A stretch of DNA of 11,223 nt from Phycisphaerae bacterium (GTDB lineage Bacteria > Planctomycetota > Phycisphaerae > Sedimentisphaerales > SG8-4): positions 1 through 11,223 of the forward strand of contig JAUXAH010000042.1 in NCBI GenBank assembly GCA_030614945.1, read 5' to 3'. The number at the start of each line of letters is the position of its first letter. The first letter of the stretch is position 1. A model generated the notes under the pieces. It had not been told where the DNA came from. It worked only from the letters and a program-made list of their open reading frames with translations, and did no database searches. Below are positions 1-5,168 of this stretch, piece after piece. The position numbers were made by a program, and so were the translations under genes.

Positions 1-623
1 ACGGACCAGTAAGCATGGTCGAGGAACTGCTTCCAAGTGCGGTAACGCTGATGGCCCAAGTGAATATGAACGAGCGGATTGTGCTTTGGCTTGACGGGCT
101 TCTGGATAAGCGTCATTCCGGCCTGGCGAGGGGTTCGGCCACCTTTTTTCACGTTGCATTTTGCGCAGGCACAAACTATATTATCCCAAACTGATTTGCC
201 TCCCATACTCTTAGGGACAACGTGGTCAAGCGACAACTCGCTGGTTCGCTGTCGTTTGCCGCAATACTGACATCTGCTTTTATCTCGAGCGAAGATGTTT
301 CGCCGATTAAATTTCACCTCGTTTCGAGGCAAACGGTCGTAAAATAACAGCCGAATAATCCGCGGCACCGCAATATAAAAATTGACCGTGGAGACCCAAT
401 CGTGTCCGTCCGGCTCGAAATTGCGCCTGAACTGGCTTATCTCACACCAGCTCTGGAAGTTATAGTTGGAATATTCGCCCTGCTCGAAGGAGACGACCTC
501 GGCAAGGTCGCGAAAGAGCAAAGAAAAAGCCCGTCTGGCTCCCACTATACGGATAGCCATATAATGCTTGTTGAGGACAAGCACATTACAGTCCAGGCCG
601 GATTTGAACTCGTCAGCCATCAT
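1..623 (-). CDS. HNH endonuclease, 3' end beyond the window
   Basis: Translating the minus strand from two consecutive ATG codons (623-621 and 620-618), just after an in-frame TGA, gives about 207 residues open to the left edge. Residues 118-157 form a classical HNH zinc-finger nuclease core: CQYC at 118-121, the LDH catalytic segment with D133-H134, N148, and the second metal pair C153-x2-C156 followed by N157. The segment GGRTPRQAG after it is typical of the HNH_5/McrA-like family common as stand-alone genes in cyanobacteria and planctomycetes. Family members are metal-dependent DNA nucleases; whether this one serves in restriction, repair or mobility cannot be told. The last residues (WKQFLDHAYWSV) resemble the usual C-terminal end, so probably only a few are missing. 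No clear Shine-Dalgarno is seen; an 8-bp inverted repeat lies 15-31 nt upstream. Confidence 0.88.
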   Translation of the reverse strand, partial: MMADEFKSGLDCNVLVLNKHYMAIRIVGARRAFSLLFRDLAEVVSFEQGEYSNYNFQSWCEISQFRRNFEPDGHDWVSTVNFYIAVPRIIRLLFYDRLPRNEVKFNRRNIFARDKSRCQYCGKRQRTSELSLDHVVPKSMGGKSVWDNIVCACAKCNVKKGGRTPRQAGMTLIQKPVKPKHNPLVHIHLGHQRYRTWKQFLDHAYWS

Positions 624-637
624 ATATCATATCTCGA

Positions 638-654
638 CCCGGCAAATTGCCGGG
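638..654. repeat. Perfect inverted repeat upstream of the HNH gene
   Basis: CCCGGCAA-A-TTGCCGGG is an 8-bp perfect inverted repeat with a one-base centre, lying 14 nt before the HNH start codon. As DNA it could be an operator; as RNA it is too tight for a normal hairpin loop unless the inner pairs open. A second inverted repeat, TGTGGG (701-706) and CCCACA (716-721), lies further upstream in the same 215-bp gap. No regulator can be assigned. Confidence 0.4.
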
Positions 655-838
655 CTCTGCTGCCGCCGCTTCTTAAGCATTAAATCAGGGGGCGCCATTT
701 TGTGGGTTCCCAAAGCCCACACGTCGACTTTGGAGTCCCTGCAAAAAGATCGCAAAATTGGAACCTAAGGCAATCAGGGAATGATAAAAACAAGATTTGT
801 TTATAACCTCCCCTCTGGCCCAAAATAAGAAAGTAACT

Positions 839-1066
839 TTACGCTTCTTCTTTGCTTTCCGCGGGTGATTTATGAACTACATTCTCGGCCCTTAGCCCCT
901 TTTCGCCCTCGACGATGTCGAAAGTAACCGGATCGCCTTCGGCAAGAGTTCTGTATCCTTCACCTGAAATACTTGCGTAGTGGACGAAGATATCGCGGCC
1001 GTCGTCGGTAGCGATAAATCCATATCCCTTCCTTGGGTTGAACCACTTAACTTTTCCCTCTGACAT
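839..1066 (-). CDS. CspA-family cold-shock protein
   Basis: The product is a 75-residue single cold-shock domain. It starts MSEGKVKWFN and carries RNP1 as KGYGFI (residues 13-18) and RNP2 as DIFVHY (25-30), the aromatic single-stranded nucleic-acid-binding surface; W8 is also conserved. Family members bind single-stranded RNA or DNA, melt RNA secondary structure and are often, but not always, cold-induced. The start at 1066 is chosen because AAAAGGAG lies 7-8 nt upstream; the in-frame ATG ten codons earlier would place that ribosome site inside the gene and add residues the family lacks. The short acidic tail (ESKEEA) is normal. It lies 143 nt downstream of the HU gene on the same strand, so co-transcription is possible. 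No convincing own promoter was seen. Confidence 0.95.
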   Translation of the reverse strand: MSEGKVKWFNPRKGYGFIATDDGRDIFVHYASISGEGYRTLAEGDPVTFDIVEGEKGLRAENVVHKSPAESKEEA

Positions 1067-1142
1067 AAAACGCTCCTTTTGAACAACTTTTCCCAAACAA
1101 ACTATTTTTTCCCCACCCCGCAGTCTGCTATATCCGACGGCT

Positions 1143-1173
1143 CACAACTGGAACTCTGCCGGCTTCTGTTGTG
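1143..1173 (-). repeat. Inverted repeat in the leader of the cold-shock gene
   Basis: CACAAC at 1143-1148 and GTTGTG at 1168-1173 can pair across a 19-nt loop in the RNA between the HU gene and the cold-shock gene. Cold-shock mRNAs of other bacteria often have long structured leaders, and the 143-nt gap would allow one, but the stem is short and this is only suggestive. Confidence 0.25.
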
Positions 1174-1209
1174 GACTGCAGTTTCTTATTCGAGATGGGG
1201 CCCCAACAA

Positions 1210-1521
1210 TTATTTCGCTTCAGCCGATTCAGCGGCAGGGACACAAAGATTCTCTCTCATTAGTCGGCCCATTTTAAACTTAACGGTTCTCTTCGCAGGG
1301 ACCTCAACGCGCTCAAGAGTTTTTGGATTCTGCGCAATTCTCGCTACTCTTGTCCTGGTCTCGAAGACTCCGAAATCGCGGAATTCCAAACGATTATTTT
1401 TGCACAATTCCGCCGTTATCTCGTCAAGAAAGGCCTGAATTATACGCTTGACCGAGACTCTTTTTGCCTGGGTACGTTCTGCAATCCGGTCGATAAGTTC
1501 TTTCTTTGTAACTGTTGACAT
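1210..1521 (-). CDS. HU/IHF-family DNA-bending protein
   Basis: The product is 103 residues of the bacterial HU/IHF fold. Helices occupy about residues 5-40, the FRDFGVFETRTR strand about 47-58, and the flexible beta-arm runs to about residue 80, with the intercalating proline in the NP pair (N65-P66) that kinks DNA. The family forms dimers that bend and compact DNA and assist replication, recombination and promoter architecture. The sequence does not settle whether it is HU or IHF-like. The start is supported by GAGG 6 nt upstream of ATG. About ten extra C-terminal residues (PAAESAEAK) extend past the usual 90-95. It heads the minus-strand group with the cold-shock gene downstream; a candidate promoter lies at 1847-1875, implying a leader of about 320 nt. 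Confidence 0.93.
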   Translation of the reverse strand: MSTVTKKELIDRIAERTQAKRVSVKRIIQAFLDEITAELCKNNRLEFRDFGVFETRTRVARIAQNPKTLERVEVPAKRTVKFKMGRLMRENLCVPAAESAEAK

Positions 1522-1604
1522 AGGCTACCTCATTTCAAGAAGGAATCCGACAAACTGCCGGAGAAACTGGATTCTGTTTAGCAAAAGTGCGCTGCTGTCC
1601 GAGC

Positions 1605-1647
1605 TCCCATTTTGCGAGTGTCCCATTTTGCCCAAAGCCGCAAAATG
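1605..1647. repeat. Short direct and inverted TCCCATTTTGC repeats
   Basis: TCCCATTTTGC occurs at 1605-1615 and again at 1621-1631, and the second copy pairs with GCAAAATG at 1640-1647 (CATTTTGC, 8-nt spacer, GCAAAATG). The segment lies in the predicted HU leader. A related arrangement, CCATTTTG (695-702) followed by CCCAAAGCC (709-717), lies upstream of the HNH gene; here the two motifs are directly joined (1623-1639). Confidence 0.5.
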
Positions 1648-1752
1648 AAAACCCGACTTTTTGCAAAAATGTGGGGCCTCTAACAAATTAACCTCTTTTA
1701 TCCAACAACTCATCACACACCTCTGCAACGCTACGAATCGATGAGTAACGGT

Positions 1753-1848
1753 TTTTGGAGCCGGTTCTGCGTAATTTGCAAAATCTGATTCTCTAATTTA
1801 TCGCAAAACCAAGCGGCAAAATGGAAACTCCAAAATACTGCAAATTAC
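1753..1848. repeat. Two crossing inverted repeats upstream of the HU gene
   Basis: TTTTGGAG (1753-1760) is complementary to CTCCAAAA (1828-1835), and GTAATTTGCA (1771-1780) is complementary to TGCAAATTAC (1839-1848). The pairs interleave rather than nest, the order expected of a pseudoknot or of paired operator sites. The outermost arm overlaps the -10 element of the candidate HU promoter. Confidence 0.45.
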
Positions 1849-1875
1849 TATACAGCAAAGACTTCTATGTCGCAA
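1847..1875 (-). promoter_or_regulatory. Candidate sigma-70-type promoter for the HU gene
   Basis: On the minus strand TTGCGA (1875-1870) is followed after exactly 17 nt by TATAGT (1852-1847), matching the -35 and -10 consensus at 4 of 6 and 5 of 6 positions. Transcription would begin near 1840 and give a leader of about 320 nt before the HU start. Confidence 0.4.
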
Positions 1876-2153
1876 GCAATTTTCAAATAAAATTTTTCAG
1901 CTTCTAAAAAAAAATTTGCCCTGGGTCAAGAGCAAACAAAAACCTGAGCCCCCTTGCGCCGCAGCGGCTATTTTAGGCCCCTGCGAAACACCTAAACTCA
2001 TCAACAAAGGCGGGGGGAACAAAGCAGGATGAGCCATCGCTTTGAGCAAAACAATTAGGCGTAAGCTCTTTGTTTGCAAGATGTTACATAAAAACCACCC
2101 TTGTTTAATCCTGCGGATGCGTTGGAGAATTTCGCTCTTTGTATCATATTAAA

Positions 2154-2274
2154 GGGTTCGCCTCCCGCGGAGAACCCAAAAGGCCCGCCTTTGCGCTTTT
2201 TGTGAGGTTTTAAGAGTGCCGATTTGTGGTTTTTGGCAGGCGGCTGCGGAGCCGACGATTATTTGTAAAATAAT
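2154..2274. repeat. Cluster of four short hairpins
   Basis: Four stems follow one another: GGGTTC/GAACCC (2154-2159 with 2172-2177), AAAGG-CCCG-CCTTT (2179-2192), CGGCT-GCGG-AGCCG (2241-2254) and ATTATTT-GTA-AAATAAT (2258-2274). The second is followed by GCGCTTTTT and could end a plus-strand transcript, but no gene lies upstream on that strand. Function unknown. Confidence 0.35.
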
Positions 2275-2293
2275 TTCGAGAACAAATAGTTTG

Positions 2294-2322
2294 TTGACCG
2301 GCAGAGGACTTGTCGGCATAAT
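2294..2322 (+). promoter_or_regulatory. Candidate promoter for lepB
   Basis: TTGACC (2294-2299), 17-nt spacer, CATAAT (2317-2322): both hexamers match the sigma-70 consensus at 5 of 6 positions. The inverted repeat AACAAA-TAG-TTTGTT (2281-2295) touches the -35 element. The leader to lepB would be about 145 nt. A weaker second candidate is TTAAAC (2418-2423), 17 nt, TATAAA (2441-2446), closer to the gene. Confidence 0.42.
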
Positions 2323-2473
2323 TGGTGGCTCTATATTTGGTCGGCCGATTTATGGTGAGTGTGTAAAGTATGACCCAAACACTCTCGCAGTGTAAATAGC
2401 CGTTTGTAATGCCCCGGTTAAACTGCTTTGAAATAACGAATATAAAGCTCAGTTTGCGGCAGGAATGGCATTT

Positions 2474-4219
2474 ATGTCTCTAAGTGAGACCGAAAAAACC
2501 AGCTCCAGGAAAGGCGCTCGAAAAAATAGAGCGGCTGAAATTGCAAATACGTTTGAATGGTTGATAACCGCTTTTGTGTTGGCCTTTGTTTTCCGTGCAT
2601 TCGTAATGGAAGCATTCCGCATACCTACGGGCAGTATGGCCGACACGCTCAAAGGAGCACACTTTCGCCTGTGCTGCCGGCAATGCGGATATAAATACGA
2701 CCATAACTACAGCCCGCGCCAAGATACCGTCCCGCGCGGGTCGCGAACTCCACCTGTTTCTCGCTGTCCAAATTGCGGCTATTACCAGCCGAGGCGCAGA
2801 GCAATGCCGGTAGCAAACGGGGACCGGATATTGGTCCTGAAGTGCATCTATCAATTCTTCGAGCCAAAACAATGGGACGTAATAGTTTTCAAAAATCCAC
2901 TCGAGCCCTCAATAAATTACATCAAACGATTAGTCGGCCTGCCGGGTGACACAGTTGAAATAATCGATGGTGACGTTTACATTGACGGCCAAATCAGCCG
3001 AAAACCCCCCAAGGTCCAGAAGGAGCTCTGGATGCCGGTGTATAATAACGACTATCAGCCGGTTCAACCACAAGAAAGGTTGTTTAACGGCCATATCTGG
3101 CAGCAGCCATTCAAAAACGTCGCGGATTCAAAATGGATACTCAATGACAAAAATGACCCAACCCTATTTCGCCTGGACAGCGGCGCCGACCAAATCCATT
3201 CATTGATTTATGACACCTCAATCGGCAATAATTTCAGGGCCACGTATGCCTATGGCGATGTTAAAAAATACAGGCAACAGCCGTATTGCAGTGACCTGAT
3301 GGTGCGTTTCTACGCCCGTTCAATAAAAGCGGAAGGACGTGTCGGAGTAGAGCTGAGCAAATATCAAACCCGTTACAGAGCGTGGGTCGATTTGACCGGC
3401 GAGATGGTCATTGAAAAGGTTGACAAGGATGGGAAAGAAACAGAATTAAATCGTAAGTCAATTGAATCGCCGGCTATAAACAAAGCCACTCTGGTTAAAT
3501 TTGCCAATGTTGACCATCAATTGATTTTTGAATTTGGGGGCGACAAATTAGTTTACGATCTGGGGCGTGCTGCCGAAGACGCCGGCCAGAGAATAACAGA
3601 TATCGAGCCGCAGGTTAGAATTTTCGGCTCCGGCAAACTGACACTGTCCCACATTGCCATCTTGAGGGACATTCACTACACTGCAAAAAGGTCTCCCAAC
3701 AGTCGCGAACAGGGCAGAGCAACACAGGGCAATGCTTTCAAGCTTGAAGATGATGAGTTTTTCGTACTTGGCGACAATAGTCCGAACAGTGAGGACGGCA
3801 GATGGTGGACCGGACAGGGGTTAGCAAATAAGGGTCTGCCGCCGTTTCTGTTCAGCGTTGAGTTGGAGTTCGAAGGTGATTTAGACAATCATATCATCTC
3901 AGAAGAGCTGCGGCAAGAATTTGAAGAAAACCAGACCTCACTTTCGCAGCATATCACCGTCTCGGCTAAACAGGAGGGCAGTGCATGGGTGATAACCGAC
4001 AATTTGAATGTGTACTTTGTAAGGAAAGAGAAAGGTAGGCTAAACATTTACCTGTCCCCCTACCGAGCCGGCATTGTCCCGCGTGACTACCTGGTAGGCA
4101 AAGCTTTGTTCGTCTATTGGCCCAGCGGTTTTAGACCGTTTGCCAAATCTCGATTTGCTGTTATCCCCAACATTGGACGGATGCGGTTTATCTACGGCGG
4201 CTCAAGCACCACGGATTAA
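2474..4219 (+). CDS. lepB: Signal peptidase I, long form with insertions
   Basis: This 581-residue membrane serine protease removes signal peptides from exported proteins. A single transmembrane anchor spans about residues 27-45. All SPase I boxes are present: box B PTGSM with nucleophile S54, box C NGDRILV (115-121), box D YIKRLVGLPGD with general-base K151, and box E GDNSPNSEDGRWW (433-445), then IVPRDYLVGKALFVYWP near the C-terminus. Usual enzymes have 180-320 residues; here three insertions add length: a Cys4 zinc-ribbon-like segment (CRQC at 68-71, CPNC at 98-101), a beta-rich stretch of about 240 residues between boxes D and E (about 180-420), and about 80 residues after box E. The start at 2474 is preferred over ATG 2465 because AGGA lies 9 nt before it but abuts the earlier one. 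The catalytic residues look intact. Confidence 0.93.
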   Translation: MSLSETEKTSSRKGARKNRAAEIANTFEWLITAFVLAFVFRAFVMEAFRIPTGSMADTLKGAHFRLCCRQCGYKYDHNYSPRQDTVPRGSRTPPVSRCPNCGYYQPRRRAMPVANGDRILVLKCIYQFFEPKQWDVIVFKNPLEPSINYIKRLVGLPGDTVEIIDGDVYIDGQISRKPPKVQKELWMPVYNNDYQPVQPQERLFNGHIWQQPFKNVADSKWILNDKNDPTLFRLDSGADQIHSLIYDTSIGNNFRATYAYGDVKKYRQQPYCSDLMVRFYARSIKAEGRVGVELSKYQTRYRAWVDLTGEMVIEKVDKDGKETELNRKSIESPAINKATLVKFANVDHQLIFEFGGDKLVYDLGRAAEDAGQRITDIEPQVRIFGSGKLTLSHIAILRDIHYTAKRSPNSREQGRATQGNAFKLEDDEFFVLGDNSPNSEDGRWWTGQGLANKGLPPFLFSVELEFEGDLDNHIISEELRQEFEENQTSLSQHITVSAKQEGSAWVITDNLNVYFVRKEKGRLNIYLSPYRAGIVPRDYLVGKALFVYWPSGFRPFAKSRFAVIPNIGRMRFIYGGSSTTD

Positions 4220-4246
4220 CCCCGCCCCTCGAAGGGGCGGGGTTAA
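4216..4246 (+). terminator. GC-rich hairpin at the lepB stop codon
   Basis: A perfect 14-bp stem (TTAACCCCGCCCCT at 4216-4229, reverse complement at 4233-4246) with a CGA loop includes the lepB stop codon in its left arm. There is no T-run after it, so it may block exonucleases or end transcription with help rather than act as a classical intrinsic terminator. The right arm ends in the TTAACCGC that begins the adjoining repeat element. Confidence 0.6.
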
Positions 4247-4397
4247 CCGCAGAGAACGCGGAGGAAATTAGTTGATTAGTCGATTAGTCGATTAGTTAAT
4301 TAGTGAATTAGTAAATTGGTTAATTGGGAAATTGGTTAAATAATTACCAGTTACCAATCACCATATCATCTCTGCGGGCTCTGCGAATTCGGCGGTG
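4246..4397. repeat. Composite repeat element 1 with inverted ends
   Basis: The left end (4246-4265) begins ACCGCAGAGAACGCGG and matches the direct copy at 5051-5070 in 18 of 20 positions. The right end (4371-4397), read on the minus strand, matches 5051-5077 in 22 of 27 positions. The ends thus face each other like terminal inverted repeats around an AT-rich core of 8-bp repeats. ACCGC-GAGAACGCAGAGG sequences are dispersed repeats in planctomycete and some other genomes. No transposase is present, so this is at most a MITE-like passive element. Confidence 0.5.
4266..4345. repeat. Array of 8-bp AATTAGTN repeats
   Basis: Ten consecutive 8-base units run from 4266: AATTAGTT, GATTAGTC twice, GATTAGTT, AATTAGTG, AATTAGTA, AATTGGTT, AATTGGGA, AATTGGTT and a degenerate AAATAATT. 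The drift along the array suggests replication slippage followed by mutation. It lies between the inverted ends of repeat element 1. Confidence 0.8.
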
Positions 4398-4431
4398 AAA
4401 AAACCAATTCAGAATGTGGAGGTGAATCAAG

Positions 4432-4497
4432 ATGAGGTCGTTAGTTACGAGCGTATTGGCTGTGATGGTGTTGATTCTCAGCGGCTGCGGCGGTGTA
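4432..4497 (+). pseudogene. Lipoprotein signal-peptide stub
   Basis: From ATG 4432 the frame reads MRSLVTSVLAVMVLILSGCGG: a positive N-terminus, a hydrophobic stretch and a lipobox LSGC, the signature of a lipoprotein secretion signal. It has the best ribosome site in the window (GGAGGTGA at 4418-4425, 6 nt upstream). Past about 4497 the frame (open to 4752) is out-of-phase reading of the transporter fragment that follows and has no resemblance to a protein. It is best read as the start of a lost lipoprotein gene joined by recombination to other DNA. A short lipopeptide could still be made. Confidence 0.45.
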
Positions 4498-4502
4498 CGA
4501 GT

Positions 4503-4910
4503 GGCCGGCGCATCCTTATGCTCATCGGTGCCGGGGGACTGGCAGACATTTACGCTGTGCTGGGGACGGGGTACTTCATGCAGAGTACCGGTATTCACAT
4601 GCTTATTCTTGTGGTCTCGGCCATTGCATGCTATGCCATGTCATTGGCCCCGATTACCTGGGTCGTCATCTCGGAGATCTTCCCGAATCGCATTCGCGGT
4701 GCCGCCATGTCCATCGCGGTCTTTTCGCTGTGGTTGGGCTGCACTGCCTTGACGTTTACGTTTCCGTTTTTGAACCGGTCCCTGGGCGCACATGGTGCCT
4801 TTTGGTTGTATGGGGCAATCTGTGTGCTTGGCTTCTTGGTCATCTTTACGAAGCTGCCGGAAACCAAGGGTAAATCGCTGGAAGACATCGAGCGGAAACT
4901 GGTGGACTGA
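4503..4910 (+). pseudogene. C-terminal remnant of a sugar-porter MFS transporter
   Basis: From about 4503 the translation GRRILMLIGAGG onward follows the last third of sugar/H+ symporters of the XylE/GLUT type. It has the loop motif GRR, the SEIFPNRIRGAAMSIAV motif before helix 11, and the hallmark PETKGKSLEDIE before the stop at 4910. About 135 residues cover roughly the last four of twelve membrane helices; the family is about 450-500 long. No N-terminal part exists upstream, where repeats and a lipoprotein stub in another frame lie instead. The frame can be extended to 4395, but those residues have no transporter character. A product could not form the transport path, so this is a gene fragment, perhaps left by insertion and deletion near the repeats. 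Confidence 0.75.
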
Positions 4911-4999
4911 AAACCTGTGGTTTGTGTATGAAAGTAGAACTTGCTTGGCTATTGATTATTTTCCCGCGGTTAAAAAAAGTTCAAAATCATCCCTGTTTC

Positions 5000-5028
5000 T
5001 TGACTTTTCAACTGATTGCGGGTAATCT
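5000..5028 (+). promoter_or_regulatory. Candidate promoter for gyrA
   Basis: TTGACT (5000-5005) matches the -35 consensus at 5 of 6 positions; 17 nt later TAATCT (5023-5028) matches the -10 at only 3 of 6. If used, transcription begins near 5035 and the leader carries the whole of repeat element 2 before the gyrA start at 5169. Confidence 0.38.
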
Positions 5029-5050
5029 ATTTGCCATCGAAAAAAGATTA

Positions 5051-5152
5051 ACCGCCGAGAACGCAGAGGACGCAGAGAAAAAGTGAGGATAAAAGAAAAA
5101 AGATGGATTCCTGCTTTCGCAGGAATGGCAATATTAAATCTCTGCGGCGAAA
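5051..5152. repeat. Composite repeat element 2 in the gyrA leader
   Basis: The left end (5051-5077) begins ACCGCCGAGAACGCAGAGG and is the same dispersed repeat as in element 1. The right end (about 5139-5150, CTCTGCGGCG) is a shorter inverted copy. Between them lies the perfect hairpin ATTCCTGC-TTTC-GCAGGAAT (5107-5126), a type of palindrome dispersed in many bacterial genomes and often mis-annotated as protein (the minus-strand frame reads IPAKAGIH). The element ends 17-19 nt before the gyrA start codon. Confidence 0.55.
5107..5126. repeat. Perfect 8-bp palindromic hairpin
   Basis: ATTCCTGC, loop TTTC, GCAGGAAT. It would form a stable stem in the gyrA leader RNA. The plus-strand frame through it (MDSCFRRNG from 5103) is in phase with gyrA but is repeat-derived. 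Confidence 0.75.
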
Positions 5153-5168
5153 GACAAAGAGAAAACTT

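Larger units (their letters stand above)
1522..2473. other. Long intergenic region without a convincing gene
   Basis: These 952 bases between the divergent HU and lepB genes contain only short, non-homologous reading frames. They hold direct and inverted TCCCATTTTGC-type repeats (1605-1647), crossing inverted repeats (1753-1848), an HU promoter candidate (1847-1875), a run of nine A at 1906-1914 (poly-T on the minus strand) after a weak minus-strand stem (1923-1951), a hairpin cluster (2154-2274) and lepB promoter candidates (2294-2446). No tRNA, SRP RNA, RNase P or tmRNA signature was recognised. A small RNA in 1900-2200 is possible but unsupported. Confidence 0.6.

Noticed and set aside
79..683. 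Short plus-strand frames at the left end
   Set aside because: They overlap the HNH endonuclease on the other strand, whose catalytic motifs are clear.
1525..1713. 61-codon minus-strand leader frame (MSCWIKEV...) ending 3 nt before the HU start, with a plausible AGAGG site
   Set aside because: It reads through the TCCCATTTTGC repeats, has no recognisable family and no other support; possible leader peptide but not enough evidence to annotate.
1897..2079. 60-codon minus-strand frame
   Set aside because: It starts without a ribosome site, has low-complexity composition and no resemblance to a family.
4266..4345. Replication-origin iterons
   Set aside because: The 8-bp units are AT-rich but degenerate, lie between repeat ends, and have no DnaA boxes or initiator gene nearby.
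5103..5168. N-terminal extension of GyrA (MDSCFRRNG...)
   Set aside because: It is encoded by the dispersed hairpin repeat and lies before the region of family similarity; MKEVKK at 5169 is the better start.
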